Shown: positions 1 to 7,660, counted from the first letter of the stretch. The stretch: DNA of 18,294 nucleotides from Halobacteria archaeon (GCA_013329575.1 DUJX01000037.1:3753-22046), one strand, 5' to 3'. Numbers and translations are program-made. Notes: generated by a model from the letters alone, not told the origin.

Positions 1-14
1 ATCAGTGCATGTTT

Positions 15-26
15 ATGATCGATCAT
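15..26. repeat. 12-bp perfect palindrome
   Basis: The sequence ATGATCGATCAT is a perfect 12-base palindrome. It is flanked by two copies of GCATGT (7-12 and 27-32), which makes a small dense patch at the left edge. Such a site could bind a dimeric regulator of a gene beyond the left edge, but nothing else in the window supports a function. It may be chance in AT-rich DNA. Confidence 0.4.
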
Positions 27-133
27 GCATGTGATGAAGATAGAGGATTGAGTAGATAATTAGTATGTATAATTGTGCATCCGATATTCCACATTTTATA
101 CGTATTTTCGTCTACCTATCTTTTTCAAAGTTT

Positions 134-277
134 TTAATTTTCTTCTATCATCTCATCTATCACTATCTCTTTTATTCTTCTCTTTAGATCTTTCTCTTCT
201 ATTATTCCTTCATCCTCTATTATCTTCAAGATTATTACCTCTATCAGATCTTCTATTTTTTTATAATCTTCATCCAT
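134..277 (-). CDS. Small acidic helical protein (47 aa), last ORF of the corrin operon
   Basis: An ATG at 277 opens a 47-codon frame ending in TAA. It lies 25 bases downstream of the cbiE stop, on the same strand. A good SD (GAGGGAGTG, 285-293) sits 7 bases before the ATG, which is the main reason to believe it. The product starts MDEDYKKIEDLIEVI and is rich in Glu, Asp, Lys and Ile. It looks like one or two amphipathic helices with no signal peptide or membrane segment. I do not recognise a family. Its position suggests co-transcription with the cobalamin genes, perhaps as a small partner protein, but that is inference. The plus-strand frame across the same bases is Leu/Ser/Phe-rich and is its shadow. 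Confidence 0.6.
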   Translation of the reverse strand: MDEDYKKIEDLIEVIILKIIEDEGIIEEKDLKRRIKEIVIDEMIEEN

Positions 278-302
278 TTTTTAACACTCCCTCGATACAT
301 TT

Positions 303-887
303 TTATTCGTATCTATGCCTTACAACCAGTATTGCCAGACTAGAAGTTATTTTTGGAATGTTCTCTTTATCCCCGTAAGTTATCTTCTCTATCGGATAAC
401 CTACATCTTCCAACAATATAAGGTCAAGGTCTTTGCATAATTCATCATTAAAAATTTTTGAGATATCCATCTTGGGTCGTCCTACAATCATTGCAACCCG
501 TTTTATCGATAATACTTTATTTAACTCATCTTTTACATAATATTCGTCTTTAGAATGCCCGTCTATTATACAAACATCGGTCATGTCTATCTTTAATCTT
601 GCACAGACGAGCTGTACAGATGATATCCCTGAGACGATCTCATCTCCGAGATAACCCAGTCCTAATACCATAGGATCTCCTGTGGATAATATAACCTCAT
701 CATCGGATAATTTTTTATTCTTTATCATGTTGTAATCGGCTAAGACTACTTTTTTACCTTTAATATAATTTCTCACCATATCTATGGCCCGCTTGCTACC
801 ATATACCGTTCCTGCATTTTCTATCTCCCGCCGGGCTTGCTCTGTCAATAAGCCTGGGGCTGCACCTACGCCTATTACTTTAACCAT
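303..887 (-). CDS. cbiE: Cobalt-precorrin-7 C5-methyltransferase CbiE
   Basis: CbiE is a SAM-dependent methyltransferase that methylates C5 of the corrin ring late in the anaerobic cobalamin pathway. The 194-residue length is normal for a stand-alone CbiE. Visible family motifs are the N-terminal VIGVGAAPGLLT (4-15), the STGDPMVLGLG loop (about 68-78) and GISSVQLVCARL (87-98). CbiT, which acts at C15 and is fused to CbiE in CobL-type enzymes, is neither fused here nor found in the window. The ATG at 887 overlaps the end of cbiD by 8 bases and has a GGGTAA-like SD, so translation is probably coupled. Confidence 0.9.
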   Translation of the reverse strand: MVKVIGVGAAPGLLTEQARREIENAGTVYGSKRAIDMVRNYIKGKKVVLADYNMIKNKKLSDDEVILSTGDPMVLGLGYLGDEIVSGISSVQLVCARLKIDMTDVCIIDGHSKDEYYVKDELNKVLSIKRVAMIVGRPKMDISKIFNDELCKDLDLILLEDVGYPIEKITYGDKENIPKITSSLAILVVRHRYE

Positions 888-1872
888 AGCTAATTACCCG
901 ATCTTTAAATATAATATGCACAGATTTTAGGTTTTTTGATATCTTTTTAGCCTTAAAATAAATCTGTTTTACCAGTTCTTCTCTTTCTATATCGCCTTTT
1001 TTATCGTTAAAATCTATTCCTGCCCATCTGCCAATCAAAGATGGCATGCCAACCAGACTGATCTCGCCCGTGCATGCTTGTAGCCCCTCATCGATATGTA
1101 TCCCGAATACTATCGGCTGGTACTCTGTATTATCATAAGCCCATCGCCATCCTTTCCTGCCGGTAACTATTGCAACTCTTTCGTACTCTTTTGCCAGATT
1201 CGATTTCATATCTATCAGTCTATCACACCAAGGTTCTACAAAACCCGTAGTCCCGAGCAGAGATATACCATCCCTGCCTATCTCGGCACCTTTTTTTATG
1301 CCATCAGGGATCTCTATCTCTACAACAATCTCGCCCATATTATTCAATAACTGGTCCATTGCAGATCTGCTGATGGTATCTATTCCATATCCTTTTAAGA
1401 CCGTCTTACCCGTCTTACCATCCTCTCCGGCACCACCAATTTTTCTCGCGATTATATCCATGTTACTAGTGATATCGAAGGCATGATCACCACTAAACTT
1501 CTTTGCAGCGGCTGTATTATCATCGATCAATCGTGCTCTTACTTTTACATCTATATTTACAGGGGTTTTGACTGTTAACTCGATAAAATTATCTATTCTG
1601 TCTTTATTATGATTATGTTTTTTAAAATAGGATAAATTGGATGACTCTGATAATGCTTTAACGGCGGCAGACGCAGTAGTACCTGTCGTCAATCCCCGCC
1701 TAAGCAGTCTTCCATCGGGGCATATTATGTACAATCCGCTTGCTATCGCATCATAAACTGTTTTATATCCTGTATCGTTCTTAGTATTTAGTTCATCTAT
1801 TATCGTATCCGGTACATTTTCCACCCATTCTTCTGGGTACTCATACCGTTCTATCGGGTCTATTATCTTCAT
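880..1872 (-). CDS. cbiD: Cobalt-precorrin-5B C1-methyltransferase CbiD
   Basis: CbiD transfers a methyl group from SAM to C1 of cobalt-precorrin-5B after CbiG has opened the lactone. The signature LRRGLTTGTTASAA lies at residues 57-70, and glycine-rich segments typical of CbiD follow (IGGAGEDGKTG, GTTGFVEPWCD). At 330 residues it is slightly shorter than many bacterial CbiDs. It has a roughly 55-residue N-terminal extension before the signature. Its ATG overlaps the cbiC stop by 4 bases (ATGA), as is usual in this operon. It works directly after CbiG, encoded upstream. Confidence 0.93.
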   Translation of the reverse strand: MKIIDPIERYEYPEEWVENVPDTIIDELNTKNDTGYKTVYDAIASGLYIICPDGRLLRRGLTTGTTASAAVKALSESSNLSYFKKHNHNKDRIDNFIELTVKTPVNIDVKVRARLIDDNTAAAKKFSGDHAFDITSNMDIIARKIGGAGEDGKTGKTVLKGYGIDTISRSAMDQLLNNMGEIVVEIEIPDGIKKGAEIGRDGISLLGTTGFVEPWCDRLIDMKSNLAKEYERVAIVTGRKGWRWAYDNTEYQPIVFGIHIDEGLQACTGEISLVGMPSLIGRWAGIDFNDKKGDIEREELVKQIYFKAKKISKNLKSVHIIFKDRVISYG

Positions 1873-2468
1873 TCTTTAGCCTGATCTATAAGACCGTTAA
1901 ATATTGCTACAGCAATAGTACTACCGCCTCGGGTTCCTACCGTTGTGATGGATGGCACATCCAGACTTCGGATATACTCTTTCGATTCGGCAGCATTTAC
2001 GAACCCTACTGGGGTCGCAATTATCAATGCCGGTTTAATAACCCCCTCTTTTACCATATTAAACACGGCTATCGCCGCAGACGGTGCATTTCCGATTATT
2101 ATAATGGAATCGTCTAATCTATCCTTGTTTTTGTAAAAACCGGATGCGGTTCTTGTGTTATTATCATCTTCTCGATAATCAGAACCGTCTGACAAGACGC
2201 ATTCTACCTTATATCGATTGATGCCTGCTTTTATCATCTCTACGTCACAGTAAGCCTTATGTCTTCTCCTTATGGCATCTTTTCCGGCATCTATCGGGTT
2301 ATTCTTAAAAACTATCAGATCTTTTATACCAAAATCGCCTGTCGCTATGACTGCTCTCTTTATTATTCTGTCTTCTGGGCTATCTCCCGTGATCTTTTGG
2401 CTTACGATCTCGTAACTCCTGTTGGCAATCTCCTTTGCTCCTTTTGTATAATCGCCCATGTCTCTCAT
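1869..2468 (-). CDS. cbiC: Cobalt-precorrin-8 methylmutase CbiC, catalytic His apparently replaced
   Basis: CbiC moves the C11 methyl group to C12, converting cobalt-precorrin-8 to cobyrinate. The family pattern is clear: an N-terminal IIKRAVIATGDF (35-46), CDVEMIKAGIN, then GNAPSAAIAVFNMV, ATPVGFVNAAESKE and GTRGGSTIAVAIFN. The 199-residue length is typical. In recalled CbiC/CobH sequences the first motif reads IIKRVIHTTADF, and its His is the proposed proton donor. Here the aligned residue is Ile41 (codon ATA at 2346-2348). Either the enzyme uses another residue, is impaired, or the lineage differs. The ATG at 2468 overlaps the cbiH stop (ATGA). Confidence 0.9.
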   Translation of the reverse strand: MRDMGDYTKGAKEIANRSYEIVSQKITGDSPEDRIIKRAVIATGDFGIKDLIVFKNNPIDAGKDAIRRRHKAYCDVEMIKAGINRYKVECVLSDGSDYREDDNNTRTASGFYKNKDRLDDSIIIIGNAPSAAIAVFNMVKEGVIKPALIIATPVGFVNAAESKEYIRSLDVPSITTVGTRGGSTIAVAIFNGLIDQAKE

Positions 2469-3217
2469 AATTTATATCCTCTCGGTGTTATCAACATGAT
2501 GTCATTATACTCTGTCTTAGAATTTCCTACTATCAAGATAGTACTCATATCTACAAAATCGGCATACTTTTCCAAATCTTGGCATCGGCATATAATCTCC
2601 TCCTCGTTGCTTCTAGTGGCGTTTTTTACTATACCAACCCAGCAGTCTGGTCTATATTTTTTTAGTATATCTATCGCCTCTTTGAACCTGTTAATTCTTC
2701 CTTTGCTTGAAGGGTTATATACAGATATTACAAAATCGCCTAATATAGCGTGTTCTAACCTCTTTTTAATGACAGCCCATGGAATCAAAAGATCGCTAAG
2801 GCTTATTACTGCAAAATCGTTCGATATAGGGCAGCCTAATCTTATATTAGCAACACTAAACGCAGAAATTCCTGGAATAACCTCATAATCGATGATATTT
2901 CCCTCTTTCATCATTAGTTCAATCACGAGACCCAACAATCCATATATTGCAGGATCTCCTCCGCTGATCAGAGATACTGTATTCTTCTTTGCCAAATCAA
3001 ACGCCATTTTTGTTCTCTCTACTTCTTTGCCCATACCTTTGGATATCTTCTTTGCATTTGTATCGATGCCCTCTATGAGTTTGATATACCGGTTATGCCC
3101 TATTATGTAGTCCGACTCTTTTAATGCTTTTAACGCCTTTAATGTTAATAACTCTTGATCACCCGGTCCGATCCCGATTATGTATAATTTTCCCTTTTTA
3201 TCATCTTGCGATTGCAA
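2465..3217 (-). CDS. cbiH: Cobalt-factor III / precorrin-3B C17-methyltransferase CbiH
   Basis: CbiH methylates C17 and drives ring contraction in the anaerobic corrin pathway. The SAM-methylase fold is shown by YIIGIGPGDQELLT (12-25) and SLISGGDPAIYGL (82-94). The 250-residue length is normal. The start is TTG at 3217: no in-frame ATG precedes the first motif, and a strong SD (GGGAGGGTGA) lies 3 bases upstream, inside the cbiG coding end. The gene overlaps cbiG by 17 bases, so it is probably translated by coupling. Confidence 0.92.
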   Translation of the reverse strand: MQSQDDKKGKLYIIGIGPGDQELLTLKALKALKESDYIIGHNRYIKLIEGIDTNAKKISKGMGKEVERTKMAFDLAKKNTVSLISGGDPAIYGLLGLVIELMMKEGNIIDYEVIPGISAFSVANIRLGCPISNDFAVISLSDLLIPWAVIKKRLEHAILGDFVISVYNPSSKGRINRFKEAIDILKKYRPDCWVGIVKNATRSNEEEIICRCQDLEKYADFVDMSTILIVGNSKTEYNDIMLITPRGYKL

Positions 3218-3887
3218 TCGTCACCCTCCCATAGGCTTTTTTAGGATAGATCAGCTCTTTACCAAAATATAATGCCGACGCATCCGCCACACTTTTTAAT
3301 CCTATCAATCTTGCTTTTGACTCTTTAACATCCATCATTTCTATCTTGTCTTTGTCTAAAAAAATTAATGGTTTTTTAATCTCGTCTATGGCATCGATCA
3401 ACCCTTGTTCATCCCGTTTTAGATCCGTAGTAGCGATCACCCGAATATCTTTTATATCCGCGCCGATATCGCTTAATGCTTTTTTTAATGCGGTTAGCAC
3501 CTCAGATTTACGGATGCCACGATCACAGCCTATCCCCACGCTTAATCCATCAGAATACTCCATTGATGTGGTAATAACAGGAACCAAACCGAATTTAGAC
3601 AATAAATATGCTATATCGTTTGCACCATGATGTCCTCCTATCAATGGTATGGCATATGTCATCGTCTTATCTATAGCGACCACGGGCGTATCCGTCCATT
3701 TATCTTTGAGAAGCGGAGCAATCCCTCTGATGATGATGCCTGTCGGCATGAGAGCGACTATTCCATCGCATCCCCAGATCTCTTTGAATATGTCTTTTGA
3801 CCAGAATGAGACGGTGCTGTCCTCTATCATACCGGCAATTATATGAAGTTTTTCCTCATCCTTTTTAAATCCGACTATGGCGATCAT
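3201..3887 (-). CDS. cbiG: Cobalt-precorrin-5A hydrolase CbiG, compact form
   Basis: CbiG opens the delta-lactone of cobalt-precorrin-5A and releases the two-carbon fragment as acetaldehyde. The N-terminal domain (about 1-107) has ALMPTGIIIRGIAPLL and GGHHGAND. The C-terminal domain (about 115-228) has GIGCDRGI and IATTDLKRDEQGL. At 228 residues it is shorter than many CbiGs of 300 or more, because the variable middle domain is missing; a two-domain form is probably still active. I chose the ATG at 3887 over an upstream in-frame TTG at 3917. The gene overlaps the end of cobY by 23 bases. Confidence 0.88.
   Translation of the reverse strand: MIAIVGFKKDEEKLHIIAGMIEDSTVSFWSKDIFKEIWGCDGIVALMPTGIIIRGIAPLLKDKWTDTPVVAIDKTMTYAIPLIGGHHGANDIAYLLSKFGLVPVITTSMEYSDGLSVGIGCDRGIRKSEVLTALKKALSDIGADIKDIRVIATTDLKRDEQGLIDAIDEIKKPLIFLDKDKIEMMDVKESKARLIGLKSVADASALYFGKELIYPKKAYGRVTIAIAR
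3221..3230 (-). promoter_or_regulatory. Strong Shine-Dalgarno site for the TTG start of cbiH
   Basis: Read on the minus strand the bases are GGGAGGGTGA, a close match to the anti-SD complement GGAGGTGA, ending 3 bases before TTG at 3217-3215. The site lies within the last codons of cbiG. It decides the non-ATG start of cbiH. Confidence 0.65.
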
Positions 3888-4590
3888 TTTTAAATCTCTT
3901 TTTTTGTAAATCTGCAAAAATTTTCTTATTCTGTCTATATAACCTTATAAACTGCATATAATTCTCGATATAGTTGATGTTGAACGCGAGATATGCCAAA
4001 GATTGCATCTCTTCTATATCTTTTAGATCTAATACCAACTTGTACTCTTCTTGCTCATCATCTATATTCGATCCGTCTAAGATATTGACACCCGTAGGGA
4101 CGATATTCTCGTTGTTATATTCAAAGATCAAATCTGTCTTTATCTTGTATCTTTCATATACTTTTTTTTTCATAAAAACGGCGAGTGCGTTCTCATCCAC
4201 TCTTTGGTATATTGAGATAATATATTTTATTATCCCTGGGTCAAACAAAGGGATATCTGCAGGCAGATACAAAAATGGCGCTCTCAATGATAGATGTTTT
4301 ATACAATCTCGTAAATCATCAATGTATCCAATCCCCCCTGTCCGCACAACTTCTAAAACATCCTGATATTCTCTATTTTTGGATGTCCGTTTTATGACAT
4401 ATCTCTCGGTAGTCGGTGTATTTATCGTGGTACATACGACTATCCTGTCGATGATCTTATCCTGTTTTAGTTCGATCAGCGATTCTAAAACAATATCTAT
4501 TATTGGTCTTCCGTTTATATTTAGAAGCGGTTTTTCTATATCAGCCATAAACCGTCTTCCCTGTCCTCCGGCCATCAAAACGGCATGCAT
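3865..4590 (-). CDS. cobY: GTP:adenosylcobinamide-phosphate guanylyltransferase CobY
   Basis: CobY activates adenosylcobinamide phosphate with GTP to make AdoCbi-GDP, the substrate of CobS. It is the archaeal, non-homologous replacement of bacterial CobU. The nucleotidyltransferase motif AVLMAGGQGRRF...EKP is at 3-21. GIGYIDDLRDCI (86-97), LPADIPLF (109-116) and VPTGVNI (164-170) match known archaeal CobY sequences. At 241 residues it is longer than the roughly 200 of methanogen CobY, because of a basic, helical C-terminal tail after about 205. It overlaps cobS by 16 bases, so the two consecutive pathway enzymes are translationally linked. Confidence 0.88.
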   Translation of the reverse strand: MHAVLMAGGQGRRFMADIEKPLLNINGRPIIDIVLESLIELKQDKIIDRIVVCTTINTPTTERYVIKRTSKNREYQDVLEVVRTGGIGYIDDLRDCIKHLSLRAPFLYLPADIPLFDPGIIKYIISIYQRVDENALAVFMKKKVYERYKIKTDLIFEYNNENIVPTGVNILDGSNIDDEQEEYKLVLDLKDIEEMQSLAYLAFNINYIENYMQFIRLYRQNKKIFADLQKKRFKNDRHSRI

Positions 4591-5306
4591 CCTATCACCA
4601 TCAATATTAACAATCTTCCAATCTCGTTTCCCGCCCCGAGTACATCTCCGTTTATCCCGCCAAAATTCTTGTTACATATTTCTAATATTATGAAATCTGC
4701 TAAGAGAATAAGAAGAGTATAGATCAACGCTTTTATTCCCCATATGTATAAAAATGGTAGAACAAAGAGGTACGATACGATGATATCCCGATGTGATCTC
4801 TTGTTTATAAACAATGATCCCATCCCTTCATGAATGCTCCTTCCGAAGTATGCCAGGTTTACCATAGAGATTTTTGCCATAATCTCGGCAAAAATAAATA
4901 TAGCAACTATATTAAGCCCGATTATGTTTTTGATAGATATAAATAGTGCAAAAAAGTAAAAAATAAGAGCGAAGAGCGCGCCTACTCCAACGTTGGTATC
5001 TTTCATAGCATCGATACTACCATGTGCCATTAATCCATCGAAAAGGTCTGCAAAACCATCTATATGGATTAAACCGGTCAGAGTATATATAAAAAATATG
5101 ATAACGAGCGGAAGTATCTCTTCTAACACGGATATACTTGAAACAAACACGGAGAATATCCCTATCAAAGACCCGATTAAGACACCTATTATCGGAAAGA
5201 CGAACATGTTCTCTGCCAAGGCATGGAATCCTTCTTCATCGGTCTTGACAGGAAACCTTGTAAATAGTGCTATTCCTCCTATAACCGCTTTTAATATACG
5301 ATTCAC
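4575..5306 (-). CDS. cobS: Adenosylcobinamide-GDP ribazoletransferase (cobalamin synthase) CobS
   Basis: CobS joins AdoCbi-GDP to the lower-ligand riboside (phosphate) in the membrane, completing the nucleotide loop. It is a 243-residue polytopic membrane protein, the usual family length. Family motifs are GLIHIDGFADLFDGL (78-92) with its acidic residues, AMKDTNVGVGAL (100-111) and GGINGDVLGAGNEIGR (216-231). The start is GTG at 5306; an ATG one base upstream is out of frame and runs into a stop at once. It is the first gene of the operon and has a TATA-like box upstream at 5352-5380. Confidence 0.9.
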   Translation of the reverse strand: MNRILKAVIGGIALFTRFPVKTDEEGFHALAENMFVFPIIGVLIGSLIGIFSVFVSSISVLEEILPLVIIFFIYTLTGLIHIDGFADLFDGLMAHGSIDAMKDTNVGVGALFALIFYFFALFISIKNIIGLNIVAIFIFAEIMAKISMVNLAYFGRSIHEGMGSLFINKRSHRDIIVSYLFVLPFLYIWGIKALIYTLLILLADFIILEICNKNFGGINGDVLGAGNEIGRLLILMVIGCMPF

Positions 5307-5351
5307 ATCTTCTACTTATGATATCATCTATTTAATTATACCTGGTGAAGA

Positions 5352-5380
5352 TTAAATAAAAATATATAAATTTATAAATT
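5352..5380 (-). promoter_or_regulatory. TATA-like promoter of the corrin operon
   Basis: On the minus strand the region reads TTTATAAATTTATATATTTT, an archaeal TATA-like stretch. It is centred about 60 bases before the cobS GTG, which would give a leader of about 30 bases. No cobalamin riboswitch-like structure is visible between it and cobS. The AT richness makes the exact box uncertain. Confidence 0.45.
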
Positions 5381-5406
5381 TAAAGCTAAAATTTCGTTTG
5401 TTTCGA

Positions 5407-5496
5407 TCAAACAGCACATGTATTTATCTCAGCACTACCTGTCGTCATACTAAGGATCAGGTTAAGTACTTCCATCAAGTTTCCTATTATTGGCAT
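5407..5496 (-). CDS. Candidate microprotein (29 aa) between divergent operons
   Basis: An ATG at 5496 begins a 29-codon frame ending in TGA. The product starts MPIIGNLMEVLNLILSM and ends NTCAV. It is mostly hydrophobic with one Cys and could be a short amphipathic or membrane-associated helix. Translation signals are strong: AAAAGGAGGG (5503-5512) ends 6 bases before the ATG, as good an SD as any in the window. A TATA-like box (5531-5553) sits at the right distance for a short leader. It ends 100 bases before cobS, so it could be a leader peptide or a free-standing small protein. I know no family for it, and a chance ORF cannot be excluded. Confidence 0.5.
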   Translation of the reverse strand: MPIIGNLMEVLNLILSMTTGSAEINTCAV

Positions 5497-5502
5497 GTTT
5501 TT

Positions 5503-5553
5503 CCCTCCTTTTATCTTAAAACACTTAATGGTATAAAATACTATATATATTTA
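5503..5553 (-). promoter_or_regulatory. TATA-like box and SD of the 29-aa ORF
   Basis: On the minus strand an AAATATATATAG-type box (about 5541-5553) is followed about 30 bases later by AAAAGGAGGG (5503-5512) and then the ATG at 5496. The predicted leader is only about 20 bases. The same box overlaps A/T-rich bases that could serve the plus strand. Confidence 0.4.
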
Positions 5554-5593
5554 TCTTCATTACTAATGATTACTTTATCCTACTATTAAGAAT

Positions 5594-5633
5594 AAATTAT
5601 ATATATAACTCTTTTTAAGAAGATAAAGGAGGT
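5594..5633 (+). promoter_or_regulatory. TATA-like box and SD of the beta-oxidation genes
   Basis: AAATTATATATATAACT (5594-5610) is a TATA-like stretch. AAAGGAGGT (5625-5633) is a near-perfect SD 8 bases before the ATG at 5642. The box lies so close that the transcript would begin near the SD; a second box around 5531-5553 may be the true one. The rest of 5307-5641 holds only the cobS promoter and the 29-aa ORF. Confidence 0.45.
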
Positions 5634-5641
5634 AGAGTATA

Positions 5642-6826
5642 ATGAGAGTAGATGATATAAAAAAGATTGCCGTATTGGGTGCGGGTGCGATGGGACACGG
5701 TATAGCGATGGTAGCCTTACTAGCGGGTTATAATGTTGTATTGAGAGATATCAAACAGGAGTTTGTTGATAAAGGCGTTAAAGCAATGCGGGAAGAATTC
5801 GAGAAATTTTATGTAGCCAAAGGAAAATTAACCGAGGAAGAACTCGATAAAATAATGAACGAGCAGCTATCTACTGCCGTGGATATGAAAGATGCTGCAT
5901 CAGATATCGATTTATCGATAGAAGCAGTTCCGGAGATCATGAAGATTAAAAAAGAAGTATTTTCAGATTTAGATAAATATGCGCCTAAGCATGCAATATT
6001 AGCATCAAATACATCGATGATGAGTATTACAGAGATTGCTAAAGCGACTAACCGACCGGATAAAGTAGTTGGTATGCATTGGTTCAATCCACCAACAAGG
6101 ATGCAACTCGTTGAGGTAATAAAAGGAGAAAAAACGAGCGAAGAGACGATGCAGGTTATATACGACTTGGCTAAAAAGCTCGGGAAGGTTCCGATACGTG
6201 TGGAAAAAGATGTTACAGGATTCATAGTAAATAGAATCGCAGCACCGAGCAACGTACTCTTTGGTGCGATATTGGATAAAGGAGAGATAGAGCCAGAAGC
6301 AGTAGATGCGCTACTGATGTCGGTAGGACAACCCATGGGTGCGTATCTTTTGATGGACTATGTCGGTCTGGATATCTCCAGCGAGACACTAAAGTATTGT
6401 GCAGAGACGCTTTCTCCTGATTACAAACCATCTAAGGTCATATCCGATTTAATCAGCAAAAAACAACTCGGAATGAAGACCGGAAAAGGAATATACGACT
6501 GGTCCAATGGAAGACCGCAGATAGACGAATCTAAAGCCGCATTGGCAGCAGAAAAGTTTGATCCGATGGAGCCTGTTGCAGTTCAGATAAACGAGGCAGT
6601 AAAACTTCTCGAACAGGACGTCGTCAAAAACCCCGACGATATAGATACTGCGGTTAAATTAGGATTAAATATGCCGATGGGACCGTTCGAGATGCTCGGA
6701 ATGTTCGAGGATCTAAAAGGCACACTAGAAAACCTCGCAAAGAAGTATAACAAGAAGATATTCGAGCCTACCAAGACTATCAAAGAAGGAAAACTTGAGG
6801 AGTTCTTGGAAAGTCGCAGAAAATAA
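5642..6826 (+). CDS. 3-hydroxyacyl-CoA dehydrogenase
   Basis: This NAD-dependent enzyme oxidises (S)-3-hydroxyacyl-CoA to 3-ketoacyl-CoA, the third step of beta-oxidation. The N-terminal Rossmann domain has GAGAMG at 13-18. Catalytic and substrate residues are visible as Ser122 and Ser125 in ASNTSMM, His146 in HWFNP, Glu158 in QLVEVI and Asn197 in FIVNR. At 394 residues it carries two C-terminal 3HCDH domains (about 190-290 and 305-394), longer than the roughly 280-residue single-domain Hbd. It is not fused to an enoyl-CoA hydratase; that enzyme is encoded next door. The ATG is set by AAAGGAGGT. The long antisense frame over this gene is a shadow. Confidence 0.92.
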   Translation: MRVDDIKKIAVLGAGAMGHGIAMVALLAGYNVVLRDIKQEFVDKGVKAMREEFEKFYVAKGKLTEEELDKIMNEQLSTAVDMKDAASDIDLSIEAVPEIMKIKKEVFSDLDKYAPKHAILASNTSMMSITEIAKATNRPDKVVGMHWFNPPTRMQLVEVIKGEKTSEETMQVIYDLAKKLGKVPIRVEKDVTGFIVNRIAAPSNVLFGAILDKGEIEPEAVDALLMSVGQPMGAYLLMDYVGLDISSETLKYCAETLSPDYKPSKVISDLISKKQLGMKTGKGIYDWSNGRPQIDESKAALAAEKFDPMEPVAVQINEAVKLLEQDVVKNPDDIDTAVKLGLNMPMGPFEMLGMFEDLKGTLENLAKKYNKKIFEPTKTIKEGKLEEFLESRRK

Positions 6827-6842
6827 AGTCTGGAGGGATAAT

Positions 6843-7640
6843 ATGACAGAAGATCTCGAATTTTTTAAGATAGAAAAAGATAGCGAATCCAAGGTAACAA
6901 AAGTAATCTTTGACCGTCCACCAGTCAATGCTATTCATGACGGTGTCTTAGATGAACTGAACAAAGTAATAGATATGCTCTGGAACGATGTTGATACACG
7001 TGTAATCGTTATAACCGGCGGTGGTGAAAAAGCGTTCTCTGCAGGTGCCGATGTTGCAGGAGGTAACATACCCACAAACCATTTTGAATTCCTCGAGTTC
7101 AACAGAAAGGGTGAAAGGATATACAGACGGCTTAGCGAGATACCAAAACCGGTCATAGCTGCCATAAACGGTTATGCTCTCGGCGGAGGATGTGAGCTTG
7201 CACTAGCGTGCGATATCAGGCTCGCAAAGAAAAAAGTTCAGCTCGGTTTCCCAGAGGTTACGCTTGGTATAGTTCCCGGCTGGGGCGGAACACAGAGAAC
7301 GGTTAAGTTGATTGGTATGTCTAAAGCGATGGAAATGGTCCTTACAGGCGAAAGAATAACCGCAGAAGAGGCTGCAAAGTTTGGTCTGATTAACCGAGTT
7401 TACGACGATGATAAATTCGATGAAGAAGTTATGAATTTTGCGAAGAATATGGCCAAGATGTGTGCACCTATTTCGATGGCTATTGCAAAAAGACTGGTAA
7501 ACAAAGGCGGAGAAGTTCCTATGGATATCGGATTAGAGATGGAATCTTTCGGTGCTGGATTGATGTACCCCACAGAAGATATGCAAGAAGGTATGATGGC
7601 ACGTATGGAGAAGCGACCACCAAACTTTAAAGGGATATAA
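6843..7640 (+). CDS. Enoyl-CoA hydratase (crotonase family)
   Basis: The enzyme hydrates trans-2-enoyl-CoA to 3-hydroxyacyl-CoA, the step before the dehydrogenase encoded just upstream. The crotonase fold is clear. The oxyanion-hole segments are AFSAGAD (65-70) and ALGGGCELALACD (112-124). Both catalytic glutamates are present: Glu118 in GGCELA and Glu138 in FPEVTLGIVPGWGGTQR. The length is 265 residues, typical. I chose the ATG at 6843 because GGAGGGAT ends just before it and the upstream in-frame TTG lies inside the previous gene. The gap to the dehydrogenase is only 16 bases, so the two are co-transcribed. Confidence 0.92.
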   Translation: MTEDLEFFKIEKDSESKVTKVIFDRPPVNAIHDGVLDELNKVIDMLWNDVDTRVIVITGGGEKAFSAGADVAGGNIPTNHFEFLEFNRKGERIYRRLSEIPKPVIAAINGYALGGGCELALACDIRLAKKKVQLGFPEVTLGIVPGWGGTQRTVKLIGMSKAMEMVLTGERITAEEAAKFGLINRVYDDDKFDEEVMNFAKNMAKMCAPISMAIAKRLVNKGGEVPMDIGLEMESFGAGLMYPTEDMQEGMMARMEKRPPNFKGI

Positions 7641-7660
7641 AACAAACTTTTATTAACACG

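Noticed and set aside
73..378. 101-codon plus-strand Leu/Ser/Phe-rich frame
   Set aside because: It is the complement of the 47-codon ORF and the end of cbiE. The composition is that of an antisense frame of Glu/Lys/Arg-rich sequence and there is no SD.
2259..2888. 209-codon plus-strand frame
   Set aside because: It is antisense to cbiC and cbiH, both clearly coding, and shows no recognisable motif.
5307..5406. Possible cobalamin riboswitch upstream of cobS
   Set aside because: No B12-box-like conserved sequence or stable stem was visible. The stretch is almost wholly A/T promoter sequence, and cobalamin riboswitches are not typical of archaea.
5809..6336. 175-codon minus-strand frame
   Set aside because: Antisense shadow of the 3-hydroxyacyl-CoA dehydrogenase.
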